This document shows positions 35,168 to 44,373 of a DNA stretch of 64,000 nt, one piece after another. Source of the stretch: an uncultured Lachnospiraceae bacterium (GTDB lineage: Bacteria; Bacillota; Clostridia; Lachnospirales; Lachnospiraceae); assembly GCA_947591155.1 (NCBI GenBank), contig CANQDA010000003.1, forward strand, positions 62,001-126,000. Reading direction: 5' to 3'. Position 1 is the stretch's first letter, and each line of letters opens with the position of its first letter. Both the position numbers and the translations under genes were made by a program. The notes beneath the pieces were generated by a model. That model ran no database searches. It had not been told where the DNA came from and saw only the letters and a list, made by a program, of their open reading frames with translations.

Positions 35168-36553
35168 CTATATGACTTTCATACCGCGCCACTTGCCGCC
35201 CCGATAACGGAGCAGATCAAGCGCGGCCTTTACCGTCCAGTCGATCCCCATCGCCAGCGCAATGCCGACGACGCCCAGATGCAGCCACAGCGCCAGCGCA
35301 AAAGACAGCGCCGTCCGCAGCACCACCGTACAGAAAATGGCGGAGTACATGGCGAATTTCACATCCCCCGCGGCCCTCAGCCCTGCCGCCAAAGGCATTG
35401 AGAAGGGCTGAATGATCGCTGCAAAAAGGTTGTGGATCACTACGATTAGGAACACCAGCCGCTTCGTCTCAGCTGTGATGTCATAGAGCGGCAGAATGAC
35501 GGGCAGGAAAAGCAGGACCACCGCGTTCCACAAGACCGCCAGCAGCACCGTCAGCCGGGTGAGCTTGCGCATGTAATAGTCCGCGGCGTCGGCGTCCTTC
35601 GCGCCCATGCACTGTCCGACCACCGTGATATACACCGGAGACATGGCTACGCTCACCAGCGCGGCAAAACTCCAGATCGTCTGTCCGATGCCGTTTGCCG
35701 CGATCTGCGCCGTTCCCAAAGTGGCAATCAGGGAACCAAGCACCACCTTCGCGAGCTGGAACAGTCCGTTCTCAATGCCGCCCGGCACCGCGATCTTCAA
35801 GATACGCCATGCCATCTCTTTGTGAAAACGCAGCGCCTTCCTGACGCGCAGGCAGACATCGTTCCTTTCGTTCATGCAAAGCACGGTCATGACAACAGCG
35901 GCGAAGTACCAGGAGATCGTCGTGGGCCACGCCACGCCCGCAGCTCCCGCATGAAGCGCGAAGACCCCGATCGCGTTACCCGCCACGTTGATCAGATTCA
36001 TCGCGATGGACACAAACATCGTCGTCCGGGTCTTCCCCATGCTGCGGTAAAGCGCCGCGCTCGCGTTGTAGACGGCGTTTGCCGGGAAGGACAGGATCAC
36101 GATTCGCAGATAGACCCGGCAGGCGTCCATGACCGCAGGCTCCACGCCGCCGTACAGCCCCGAGAGGATCGCGTTCCCCAGCAGAAGCATCGCAATCGTG
36201 CAGACCAGTGAGAGCACCGCGTTGATATGGAAGATCTGCGAGGCCGCAAGGTCCGCGTTCTCCCGCTCTTTGCTGCCCAGATACTGCGAGACGACGACCG
36301 CGCCGCCTGTCGCCACGGCGGTGAACAGATACAGAAAGATGGTGTAGATCATCGTATCCAGCGACACGCCGGAGACGGTCGCCTCCCCGGCGTAGCTGAC
36401 CATCAGTGTGTCCGCGAGTCCCACCACCACCTGCAGCAGCTGTTCGATCAGCAGCGGGATGATCATCGCCCGGAGGGCGGCGTTGTCAAAGGGACGGATC
36501 CCTGCGGCAAACTGTTTTTTCGGTTCGATTATATTCTCCGGAATGGAAGACAT
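35168..36553 (-). CDS. MATE-family multidrug/metabolite efflux transporter
   Basis: About 461 aa if it begins at ATG 36553 (MSSIPENIIEPKKQ); AGGAGG is present but at a long spacing, and the frame stays open to 36661, so the start is uncertain. There are twelve membrane segments in two homologous halves: RAMIIPLLIEQLLQVVVGLADTLMVSYAGE in the first and GIENGLFQLAKVVLGSLIATLGTAQIAANGIGQ in the second. Such carriers export cationic drugs or metabolites using sodium or protons. A 10-bp inverted repeat lies about 110 bp upstream. Confidence 0.9.
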   Translation of the reverse strand: MSSIPENIIEPKKQFAAGIRPFDNAALRAMIIPLLIEQLLQVVVGLADTLMVSYAGEATVSGVSLDTMIYTIFLYLFTAVATGGAVVVSQYLGSKERENADLAASQIFHINAVLSLVCTIAMLLLGNAILSGLYGGVEPAVMDACRVYLRIVILSFPANAVYNASAALYRSMGKTRTTMFVSIAMNLINVAGNAIGVFALHAGAAGVAWPTTISWYFAAVVMTVLCMNERNDVCLRVRKALRFHKEMAWRILKIAVPGGIENGLFQLAKVVLGSLIATLGTAQIAANGIGQTIWSFAALVSVAMSPVYITVVGQCMGAKDADAADYYMRKLTRLTVLLAVLWNAVVLLFLPVILPLYDITAETKRLVFLIVVIHNLFAAIIQPFSMPLAAGLRAAGDVKFAMYSAIFCTVVLRTALSFALALWLHLGVVGIALAMGIDWTVKAALDLLRYRGGKWRGMKVI

Positions 36554-36664
36554 TCTGCGCTCTGCGGCCTCCTCTTTCAGGCGCCGGATTATTTCCTGCG
36601 CTCCCTCGCCTTTAAATAAAAAAGTATAAGTGTCAGTGTAATATGGTCTATCCTGTCGCAAAAA

Positions 36665-36714
36665 AATGTAAGTGCAGATCCGCGCGCTCTGTGTTGCGTT
36701 TCCACACTTACATT
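36665..36714. promoter_or_regulatory. Inverted repeat upstream of the MATE gene
   Basis: AATGTAAGTG (36665-36674) and CACTTACATT (36705-36714) are perfect complements 30 bp apart. A third half-like sequence, TATAAGTGTCAGTGTA, lies at about 36625. They could be operator half-sites for a TetR/MarR-type repressor or a leader hairpin. Confidence 0.45.
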
Positions 36715-36801
36715 ATATCGGAACAATTATTTTATATCAAATACTTTATTTTTATTCCTTATCGATGCCTAAAAGGCATTCTTTGCGTTTAGGCCGATTC
36801 T

Positions 36802-38565
36802 TTACTCGATCGTGATACGACCCTCGCCGTTCACATCCGCGTAGCCCGTCACGTTCGGCAGTCCGTCGCCGTCGCTGTCCTCGAAGGACTGCACGTAATT
36901 CGCGAGCACCATGTAGTCCTCCATCACGTAGTCGATGATGTTCGTCGCGCCGTCGAACATGGAGAAGCCGTCGCCAAGGTCGCGCAGCGTGTAATTGTAG
37001 CCCGCGAGGTTGTACTTCGCGTTCACATCCAGAGGCTTGTATTCGCCGCTCTCGCGGTCGAGGATCTGCACGTCCTTCACGCGGTAATCGCCCGCAACGC
37101 CCGTGAACACGCCCTTGTCGTCCATCGTCGCCGTGGACTCGATGCTCGTGTCGATCGTGTACTTCGCGCCCGCGATGTGCAGGAAGCCGCCGATCTCCTC
37201 GCCGGTGCCTACGCCGCGAGCGCCGAACTCAAGCGCGTCGAGAAGCTGCTGCCCGGTCACCTCGATCATGCAGGCCACGTTGCCGAAGGTGTGCATGTTC
37301 TTACAGGTGAGGTAGCTGATGTCGCCCGTGATCGCCTCGTTGCGGATACCGCCGCCGTTCATGATCGCGACGTCCACCGGATAGCCGTCCACCACATTTG
37401 TCTGGTCAAACAGATAATACAGCGCGTCCGCCGCGAAATCGCCGGAGTTTGTCTCCTGGCTGCGCACCAGACGATTGCCGTCCGCGTCGAAGTTGTCGAG
37501 CACCTCATCCGTGGTGCCGATCACCTGGCCGAGCTCGTCATTCACCTCGGTGATCCATGCGCTCTCAACCTCCGCGACCGCATCCGCCGTCTCATCCGCG
37601 ACAACATCCTCCAGGGACCCGCCCGCAGCCGCCTGCGCCATATAATTGTCGTAAAGCCTTGCCTTTACATTGTCCGCCTCGAGAAGCTCGGTCGTGATCT
37701 CGCCCTCCGGAGAGATCGTCATCTGTCCGAGCGCATTGAAATAGGAGCCGGTCTGCGTCAGGACGACCTCGTTCTCCTCCTCATCGAGCACCACTTCCAT
37801 CGGAAGGGTCGTGTGCGAGTGTCCGTCAATGAATGCGTCGAAGCCCGTCGTGTTCGCGATGACCTCCTCGGACGTCCACGGGATAGACGAAGGATCTACG
37901 CCCAGATGTCCGAGTCCGATGACGATGTCCGCCTCCGCGGATGCCTCGTCGATCGCCTCCTGCACCGTGTCGTAAAGATCGCTGCCGTCGTTTCCGCCAG
38001 CGATGCCGTAGATGTAATTGCCGTTCTCATCCTGGAAGTAAGCCGGCGTTGACTTTGTGAAGGATTCCGGCGTGGTGACGCCGACCAGCGCGATCTTCTG
38101 CCCGCCGACCTCGAACACCTTATAGGAATCGAGCACATTTTCACCCTTCTCACCGTTCTCCTCATGGTAGAAGTTGCAGGACAGGTACGGATACTCCGCC
38201 TTCTCGATCGTGGCGAGCGCACCCTCCATGCCATAGTCAAACTCATGATTGCCCAGTGTAGCCGCGTCATACTTCGCCGCGTTCATCAGATCTACGATAG
38301 ACGAGCCCTTATCCATGGAGCCGTAGGCCGTACCCTGAATGTGATCTCCCGCGTCCACCAGCAGCACGTTGTCAAACGTGTCGCGGTAGCGCGCGACCAG
38401 AGAATAGCCAAGATCTCCGTCGATATACGTGTGCACGTCGTTCGTGTAGAGAATCGTGACCGGCTCCGCGCCTGTAGCCTCAGTCGCGTCCTCAGCCGCC
38501 GCGGCGGGCAGCCAGAGCGTGGAAAGGATAAGCGGAAGTGTCAAAGCAGCAGCAAATTTCCTCAT
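36802..38565 (-). CDS. Secreted 5'-nucleotidase / 2',3'-cyclic phosphodiesterase family protein
   Basis: 587 aa from ATG 38565, with AGGAGG upstream. A signal peptide (MRKFAAALTLPLILSTLWLPAAA) leads to a metallophosphoesterase domain: Asp43 and His45 in TNDVHTYIDG, DAGDHIQG, LGNHEFDYG and GLGHLGVD, with DGHSHT as the last ligands. The C-terminal substrate-binding domain begins around residue 360 (MNGGGIRNE). The end has an EF-hand-like calcium motif (DSDGDGLPN). It should dephosphorylate extracellular nucleotides. No wall-anchoring motif is visible, so it may be released. Confidence 0.92.
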   Translation of the reverse strand: MRKFAAALTLPLILSTLWLPAAAAEDATEATGAEPVTILYTNDVHTYIDGDLGYSLVARYRDTFDNVLLVDAGDHIQGTAYGSMDKGSSIVDLMNAAKYDAATLGNHEFDYGMEGALATIEKAEYPYLSCNFYHEENGEKGENVLDSYKVFEVGGQKIALVGVTTPESFTKSTPAYFQDENGNYIYGIAGGNDGSDLYDTVQEAIDEASAEADIVIGLGHLGVDPSSIPWTSEEVIANTTGFDAFIDGHSHTTLPMEVVLDEEENEVVLTQTGSYFNALGQMTISPEGEITTELLEADNVKARLYDNYMAQAAAGGSLEDVVADETADAVAEVESAWITEVNDELGQVIGTTDEVLDNFDADGNRLVRSQETNSGDFAADALYYLFDQTNVVDGYPVDVAIMNGGGIRNEAITGDISYLTCKNMHTFGNVACMIEVTGQQLLDALEFGARGVGTGEEIGGFLHIAGAKYTIDTSIESTATMDDKGVFTGVAGDYRVKDVQILDRESGEYKPLDVNAKYNLAGYNYTLRDLGDGFSMFDGATNIIDYVMEDYMVLANYVQSFEDSDGDGLPNVTGYADVNGEGRITIE

Positions 38566-38776
38566 GTGAATACCTCCTGTTTTATATTGTGCAGCCAAAA
38601 TCGTGCTTGCGGAAAACATTATACTACAATTTTCCGTTTTAGGCTACAATGTTTTATGGTCGTAAAAAAGTAAATTTGCACTCAAATGCATAAACTTCGT
38701 TTTTTCGGCCGATTATGCAGAGATTCTTCCGTGTAAACGAGAGAATCCGAAATGACAGCCGGAATTACTTTCCCGT

Positions 38777-39997
38777 TTAACTCACAATATGCCTCCTCAT
38801 GTACTCCACCGTTTTATGAAGCGTATCCATCTGATAGATCTGCTCCAGATGTCCCGCGAAATCGAGCCCATAGCGCCCTTGCAGCGCATCAAGCGCCTTT
38901 TTGAGCTCCTCCTCCCGCTGACGGCGGGCTTCCGTAAAATAGTCTTCCAGCGTAAGCTGGCGTCCTTCTTCCCCGGACAGATTGTAAATGCCTACGCCGA
39001 TCAGACGCACCGGGCGTTTTTCCACATGCTCCAGCAGCTTAACAGCCTCTCGCCAGATCACGACGGCAGAGTCACAGTCAGCCGTAATCTTTGAACGGGT
39101 AATCCCCTTCATATCGGCATAGGTGAGTTTCAGTGTGACGCCGTTTCCATGCAGTTCATGACGTTTCGCCCGACGCTCCACGCAAAGCGCAAGCAGAACA
39201 AGGACATCTTTCAGAAGTTCATAATTACTCACATCTTTCTGGAAGGTAACCTCCCGGCTGATCGATTTCGCATCCTGCGGACGATACGGCGTGACTTTCC
39301 GTTCATCAATGCCAAAGGCAAGCCTTGTGATCCATCTCCCCTGTTTTCCCAGAAGCCGGATAACCCTCTCCTGCTTTTCCTGTATATCACGAACCGTACG
39401 AATTCCCGCGGCGTGCAGCTTCGCAGCCGTCATCTCTCCCACAGTGTAAAGCACACGCACGTCACGGTCAATGATCAGATCTACAAAATCTCGGGCCGTT
39501 GGAATCTCAAAATACCCGTCCGGCTTTTTCTCCTCGCTTGCCATTTTTGCCGCCGTTTTTGAATAAGCCACACCCACGGAACAGGTAAGCCCTGCCTCGT
39601 CCCGTGTACGCTGCTTGATCGCACGGGCAATCTTACGCGCCCCTTCCAGATCTTTCGCCCGTTCCGTCACATCCAGGTACGCTTCGTCCAGCGCGATCGT
39701 CTCCGCCGCAGATGCATACTCGTTCCAGATCTCGTGGAGCTGCCCGGATACGGCTCTATACTTGTCAATGTTCGGGCGCATATAGATTCCGTTCGGACAA
39801 AGCCTGTACGCTTCTTTGATATTCATTGCGGAATGGACGCCGTATTTCCTTGCCTCATAGCTGCAGGTGGCGACCACGCCGCGTTCGGCAGGCAAGGCGC
39901 CTATGATCAGCGGCTTCCCGCGCAAGGCAGGATTATCCCGTATCTCTACGGAGGCAAAAAAAGCGTCCATATCTACATGAATGATGATCTGCTCCAT
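38777..39997 (-). CDS. dinB: DNA polymerase IV (Y family)
   Basis: 406 aa. The palm carries the catalytic acids in HVDMDAFFASVE (Asp near residue 9) and in the LDEAYLDVT pair (around 103). The fingers include SYEARKYGVHSAMN, and the thumb helix-hairpin-helix is GIRTVRDIQ. The little finger is at 240-350. It ends with a short helical tail (YMRRHIVS) rather than a clear clamp-binding motif. The enzyme bypasses DNA damage with low fidelity. AGGAGG is 6 nt upstream. No SOS-type box is obvious before the gene. Confidence 0.95.
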   Translation of the reverse strand: MEQIIIHVDMDAFFASVEIRDNPALRGKPLIIGALPAERGVVATCSYEARKYGVHSAMNIKEAYRLCPNGIYMRPNIDKYRAVSGQLHEIWNEYASAAETIALDEAYLDVTERAKDLEGARKIARAIKQRTRDEAGLTCSVGVAYSKTAAKMASEEKKPDGYFEIPTARDFVDLIIDRDVRVLYTVGEMTAAKLHAAGIRTVRDIQEKQERVIRLLGKQGRWITRLAFGIDERKVTPYRPQDAKSISREVTFQKDVSNYELLKDVLVLLALCVERRAKRHELHGNGVTLKLTYADMKGITRSKITADCDSAVVIWREAVKLLEHVEKRPVRLIGVGIYNLSGEEGRQLTLEDYFTEARRQREEELKKALDALQGRYGLDFAGHLEQIYQMDTLHKTVEYMRRHIVS

Positions 39998-40074
39998 GTT
40001 CTCCTCCTGCGGGAATCAGATAAATGGTCGACCTTACGGAAAACATTATATCATAAAAAGTGCACAATTTGCGC

Positions 40075-40104
40075 AAAAATCCGCAGGCGTATACGTACCT
40101 GCGG
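40075..40104 (-). terminator. Terminator of the lipoprotein/reductase pair
   Basis: CCGCAGG (40081-40087) pairs with CCTGCGG (40098-40104). On the minus strand it is followed by ATTTTTG, 80 nt after the lipoprotein stop; on the plus strand by GTTTT. Confidence 0.7.
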
Positions 40105-40183
40105 GTTTTAAAACTCCATGTGCTTAACTCGAATCAAAGTCAATTACAGCGCGAACCAAAATAATAACTATTTGCGATAGACA

Positions 40184-40747
40184 TTATTCCTCAACGGAAA
40201 ACACCGCCGTGATACTGCCGTCGCCGAGCGCTTTCTCCCATCCTGTCAAATCGTCGATGTGACCGATCCTCGTGTAACTCCATGAATTGGAGCCGTAAAA
40301 CATCACGATATTGTCGCCGTTGTACAAAACAATGTCGCCCGCGCCGGTTGTGGTCTGGCGGTTGTCCGTGGTGAGGCTCCGTCCCAGGGAACCAACCTTT
40401 TCAAAGCCGGAGTAATCGCTCATGCCAATGGACACCGGCGCTTCCTTCATCATATCGACAAGTTCTCGTACTGCTGCGTTATCCTCCAGGGTTACGGTAA
40501 AGGACTGCTCTCCGATCTGAACATTCATTTTCATTGCTGTATCAACCTCCGTTTCTTCACTTTCATCCGACGCCACACGTTTCAAGTCATTCGTTTCCGT
40601 CTGTCCGGATGTGCGTTCTGTCTGCCGGATTGTTTCTACGGATGTCGATTCTGCTTCTGATGCTTCTGATTCCTGACCGACCGAGCCGCAGGCGACAATA
40701 TTCATCATAAGCATGATTGCCGCAAAAGTAATCCATGCCTTTTTCAT
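40184..40747 (-). CDS. Cyclophilin-like fold lipoprotein
   Basis: 187 aa from ATG 40747 (MKKAWITFAAIMLMMNIVACGS), with GAGGTG five nt upstream. The lipobox IVAC places lipid attachment at Cys20. After an acidic linker, a domain of about 115 residues (MNVQIGEQSFTVTLEDNAAVRELVDMM ... AVFSVEE) is the cyclophilin-like family often seen next to reductases in Clostridia. It lies 13 bp after an aldo/keto reductase stop codon, so the two are co-transcribed. Function of the domain is not established. Confidence 0.85.
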   Translation of the reverse strand: MKKAWITFAAIMLMMNIVACGSVGQESEASEAESTSVETIRQTERTSGQTETNDLKRVASDESEETEVDTAMKMNVQIGEQSFTVTLEDNAAVRELVDMMKEAPVSIGMSDYSGFEKVGSLGRSLTTDNRQTTTGAGDIVLYNGDNIVMFYGSNSWSYTRIGHIDDLTGWEKALGDGSITAVFSVEE

Positions 40748-40760
40748 AAAGCACCTCATT

Positions 40761-41912
40761 TTAGAAACTGTTCTGTATCAGCCACCGCTCGGCCGCACAG
40801 ACCTCTTCCGTCACGTCGGTGCCGTCCGCAAGGATCAGTTTTTCTTCCGGAAGCTCTCCGAAAATATCCAGATGAGCCTTTTCCGCCACGACATTCTTAA
40901 AGTAATTGTTCTCATCGGAAAAGCCCGGATCCGGCTGAAGCTGGCAAACGCTGTAGCCCTCCATGATCGCGGTGACGGGCGCGCCGTGCAGCGTAAGTCC
41001 CTCAAAGCGGCTGAGGTCTGCCCCATACGGTCCCGCCTCCTTGTAGATACGCACCACATCGCCAAGAAGCTGTTCCTTTTCTTCTTCTGTCAGCGGATTC
41101 AGGCTCTGTACGGTGTGAATATTGTCCTTTACCTGCTCCAGTGTGGACATACCGGACAGGTTGCAGATCACACCGTCCAGACTGCCGGTGAAGCGCACAG
41201 CCCAGGATGCCACGGAAGCATCGGGATCCATCTCTTTCAGCCGTTCTTTCACCTTTTCCGGCACCATCGACAGGCCTCCGCCCTTGACCGGCTCCATGAT
41301 GACCACCAGCTTGCCGTGCCTGCGGATCACCTCATAGGCTTCTCTGGCCCGCACCAGCTCGCTGTCCCAATCCAGATAATTCACCGGGATCTGGACGAAC
41401 TCAAACTCCGGGTGTTCCGTCAAAATCCGGTCGAGCAGCTCCGGCGATGAATGGAAAGAAAAGCCCAAGTGTTTGATCTTTCCGTCTGCCTTCCATTTCA
41501 AAGCATGGTCGATGAGATGGCAGGTCTTGACGACGCCGCCTTTGCCGTCCACCCCGTCATAGTAGACGGTCTGGAAATTGTGAAGCAGGTAATAATCAAC
41601 ATAGTCCACGCCCAGATTCTCCAACTGCCGCGCGAAGATTGGCTCGATCTCCTCCTCAGCTTTCAGATCGAATGTGGGAAACTTCGTGGCGATCAGGACA
41701 CTCTCCCTGGGATGCCGTTCGATGACGGCTTTCCGGACAGCCTCCTCGCTCTTTCCGTTGTGGTAGACATAGCTTGTGTCAAAATAATTGTACCCTGCCT
41801 CGATAAAAGTATCTACCATCTGAAATAACTGATCATAGTCGAAATCCGTAGGATCGCCTGATTTTACGGGCAGGCGCATCATGCCGAACCCAAGCTTGCT
41901 TTTTAATGCCAT
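40761..41912 (-). CDS. Aldo/keto reductase, second
   Basis: 383 aa with AGGAGG upstream (MALKSKLGFGMMRLPVKSG). Catalytic Asp/Tyr in NYFDTSYVYHNG, Lys in IATKFP, His in YLLHNF. The long form (about 380 aa) is usual for the YgjR/ferredoxin-linked Clostridia subgroup, but the C-terminal iron-sulfur cysteines of that subgroup are absent; the tail holds only scattered cysteines. It is the first gene of a pair with the cyclophilin-like lipoprotein. Upstream is a LysR-type inverted repeat. Confidence 0.9.
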   Translation of the reverse strand: MALKSKLGFGMMRLPVKSGDPTDFDYDQLFQMVDTFIEAGYNYFDTSYVYHNGKSEEAVRKAVIERHPRESVLIATKFPTFDLKAEEEIEPIFARQLENLGVDYVDYYLLHNFQTVYYDGVDGKGGVVKTCHLIDHALKWKADGKIKHLGFSFHSSPELLDRILTEHPEFEFVQIPVNYLDWDSELVRAREAYEVIRRHGKLVVIMEPVKGGGLSMVPEKVKERLKEMDPDASVASWAVRFTGSLDGVICNLSGMSTLEQVKDNIHTVQSLNPLTEEEKEQLLGDVVRIYKEAGPYGADLSRFEGLTLHGAPVTAIMEGYSVCQLQPDPGFSDENNYFKNVVAEKAHLDIFGELPEEKLILADGTDVTEEVCAAERWLIQNSF

Positions 41913-42017
41913 TTTCTGTCTCCTCCTTTTTGAGTTAATTATCTCAGGTTTTGCCCGAATTCATACAGCTTCTGTATTTCACTTTTCAGAATCGGGCTGA
42001 GCACCGACGATAGTGAA

Positions 42018-42037
42018 CTTATTGGTATCATTATAAG
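42018..42037. promoter_or_regulatory. LysR-type site upstream of the second reductase
   Basis: CTTATTGGTATCATTATAAG has symmetric CTTAT / ATAAG arms, matching the T-N11-A form of LysR-type boxes. It lies about 105 bp before the reductase start. Direct repeats TTTCCTATG lie just beyond, between it and the exported reductase gene. Confidence 0.4.
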
Positions 42038-42148
42038 CAGACCTTCTCCTGCAATCAAATGCCTATTTCCTATGATTTCCTATGCAATTATTGAATAACA
42101 CTTGCACAGGAAAGGCCGGTTCAAAATATCAGAGACAGAAATCTCCGA

Positions 42149-43111
42149 TTAATACCAATCGTGCTTCTCGCCTCTGTCCAGAGCATTGATCCTCTCCATC
42201 TCATCGTCGCTCAATTCAAATCCGAACAGATCGAGATTTTCCCGGATGTGATCGGGATTGCTTGAACCTGGGATCACGACCACGCCTTTTTGCAGATTCC
42301 AGCGCAGGATCACCTGTGCTGAAGTCACGCCATGGGCAGCGGCAATCTCCGAGATCACGGAATCACTGAGCAACTCCGCGGTATGGCCTCTTCCGCCGAA
42401 AGGATACCAGCCCTGCACGACGATACCGAGGTTCTGAATGTACGGAATCACGTCATTCTCCTGATAGTACGGATGAATCTCATTCTGCACGAGCGCAGGA
42501 GTGATCGTCACCTGCGGGAGAAATTCCTCCAACTCATCCACGTACCAGTTCGAAAGACCGATGGAATGGATCTTTCCTCCCGCCACGGCCTGCTCCATCG
42601 CCCGATACGCTTTCACGTCATTTTCTCCGGGATGGTGGAGCAGCATCATATCAATATAGCCGATGTCCAGCTTATCCAGGGCGTCCTGGATCGCCTTCTC
42701 CGGATCCGCGAACTGCTCGCCCGGATAGAGCTTCGTGATCACAAAAATCTCCTCCCGCGGCACAGCGGAATCCCGTACCGCGCGGCCGACCGCCGCCTCA
42801 TTCCCGTACATGTACGCTGTGTCGATCAACCGACCGCCTGCTTCCAGCAGGGCGGTTACGGAATTATAACACTCCTCGTCGGAGAGGCTGTACGTGCCCA
42901 ACCCCATGATCGGCATCTCATACCCGCTGTTGAGCAGCACTGTGTGTGTCTCAAAGTTGAAGACGCCCGGTGCCGTGCTCTCTGCATCAGAATCCTCTGT
43001 GTCTGTCTCCGACGCCGCTTCCTTTGTCTCTGCCTGCACAGCAGTCCCTATACAGGCCGCAAAGCCAAGTGCCGACAGTAATGCGATCATGGCGGGTATT
43101 TTACGTTTCAT
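42149..43111 (-). CDS. Exported aldo/keto reductase
   Basis: 320 aa. Unlike a typical reductase it starts with a signal peptide, MKRKIPAMIALLSALGFAAC, where FAAC could serve as a lipobox (Cys20) and VQA as an alternative cleavage site. An acidic spacer (about 28-50) follows and then a complete barrel: Asp and Tyr in RLIDTAYMYGNE, Lys in VITKLY and His in LLHHPGE, with the cofactor site VVIPGSSNPDHIRENL. All catalytic residues are intact. How an NADPH enzyme would work outside the membrane is unclear. GGGGAG stands upstream. Confidence 0.85.
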   Translation of the reverse strand: MKRKIPAMIALLSALGFAACIGTAVQAETKEAASETDTEDSDAESTAPGVFNFETHTVLLNSGYEMPIMGLGTYSLSDEECYNSVTALLEAGGRLIDTAYMYGNEAAVGRAVRDSAVPREEIFVITKLYPGEQFADPEKAIQDALDKLDIGYIDMMLLHHPGENDVKAYRAMEQAVAGGKIHSIGLSNWYVDELEEFLPQVTITPALVQNEIHPYYQENDVIPYIQNLGIVVQGWYPFGGRGHTAELLSDSVISEIAAAHGVTSAQVILRWNLQKGVVVIPGSSNPDHIRENLDLFGFELSDDEMERINALDRGEKHDWY

Positions 43112-43223
43112 CCCTTTTCTCCCCTTTATTAGATTTTCCTACTACAGACTTTTCATCCAATTCACTGCCATGTCTACCCACATTGACACGTTGGGTTGTC
43201 CCCGGTTTCTGTTTGCAGCCACT

Positions 43224-44225
43224 TTACTTCATATACTTGTTGAAGAATTCCTCCAGCTTATCGAACGGAATAGCGCCTTTTCCGCCGCCGTCATACAGGT
43301 CGGTATGCACCGCGCCCGGAATCAGCAGCAGCTCCTTGTTCCCCGTATATTTGCTGTCTTTTGTCATCGCCGCGTAAGCATCTTTCCCGAAATAGCAGGA
43401 ATGCGCCTTGTCGCCATGCATGACCAGAACAGCGCTTCGGATCTCGTTGCTGTACTGGTTGATCGGCTGGTTCAGAAAGGATTCGCAGCCGATCACGTTC
43501 CAACCGCCATTGGAGTTCAGGGAGCGGGCGTGGTAGCCGCGGTCCGTCTTGTAATAATCATGATAATCCTTCACAAAGAACGGCGCGTCCTCCGGCAGCG
43601 GATCGACCACGCCGCCGCCCAGCGCGTACTCGCCCGCTTTCAAGTCCGCAAGCCTCTGCGCGCACATCGCTGCCCTTTTCTGGTAACGCGCTTCCTCATT
43701 ATCCTCAGCGTCAAAGTAACCGTTGGCGTTCACCCTCACCATATCGTACATGGTGGAAGCAACCGTCGCTTTGACCCTGGTATCGAGCGCCGCAGTGTTG
43801 ATCGCAAGCCCGCCCCAGCCGCAGATCCCGATGATACCAACTCTCTCCGGATCCACGCGCTCATGCAGCGACAAATAATCCACCGCCGCCATGAAATCCT
43901 CCGTGTTGATGTCGGGCGACGCCATATAGCGGACATTGCCGCCGCTCTCCCCCGTGAACGAGGGATCAAAGGCAAGCGTCAAAAAGCCTCTCTCCGCCAT
44001 CGTCTGCGCGTAAAGCCCCGAGCACTGTTCCTTCACCGCGCCGAACGGTCCGCAGATGGCGATCGCCGGGAGCTTGCCGGATGCGTTTTTCGGCGCATAC
44101 TCATCCGCTGCCAGCGTGATCCCGTAACGGTTCACAAATGTCACTTTTCGATGGTTCACCTTTTCACTCTTCGGGAATGTCTTATCCCACTCCTGTGTCA
44201 GTTCCAGTTTTTCAACATTTGCCAT
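43224..44225 (-). CDS. Alpha/beta hydrolase with cysteine-centred nucleophile motif
   Basis: 333 aa from ATG 44225 (MANVEKLELTQEWDKTFPKSE); the frame upstream to 44258 is unlikely. The nucleophile elbow reads GICGWGG instead of GxSxG, as in dienelactone-hydrolase-like proteins that use Cys; this places it in the COG1073-type group common in anaerobes. A later HGDKAHSCYFG and the closing PGAVHTDLYDGG provide likely Asp and His. It is divergent from a LysR gene, whose promoter region contains a palindrome, so it is a likely target. Substrate unknown. Confidence 0.88.
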   Translation of the reverse strand: MANVEKLELTQEWDKTFPKSEKVNHRKVTFVNRYGITLAADEYAPKNASGKLPAIAICGPFGAVKEQCSGLYAQTMAERGFLTLAFDPSFTGESGGNVRYMASPDINTEDFMAAVDYLSLHERVDPERVGIIGICGWGGLAINTAALDTRVKATVASTMYDMVRVNANGYFDAEDNEEARYQKRAAMCAQRLADLKAGEYALGGGVVDPLPEDAPFFVKDYHDYYKTDRGYHARSLNSNGGWNVIGCESFLNQPINQYSNEIRSAVLVMHGDKAHSCYFGKDAYAAMTKDSKYTGNKELLLIPGAVHTDLYDGGGKGAIPFDKLEEFFNKYMK

Positions 44226-44298
44226 GTTCCCATACCGTCCTTTCCTGCTTGTTTTCATGATTTCAGGACAAACTGTCCCTTGATTTTATTATATCCCC

Positions 44299-44341
44299 TT
44301 GATTTCCTTTTTGCGAATAGTTATAATTTATATCATGATAT
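44299..44341 (+). promoter_or_regulatory. Promoter and palindrome of the lysR gene at 44.4 kb
   Basis: TTGATT (44299-44304) and TATAAT (44322-44327) at 17-bp spacing, followed immediately by the perfect palindrome ATATCATGATAT (44330-44341). The palindrome would overlap the start of transcription, suiting autoregulation and control of the divergent hydrolase. Confidence 0.65.
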
Positions 44342-44373
44342 GAATTTTAAGAATTTCAGAAAGGCGACTCTTT

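Noticed and set aside
39998..40060. SOS box before dinB
   Set aside because: I looked for the Gram-positive LexA palindrome and found no convincing match.
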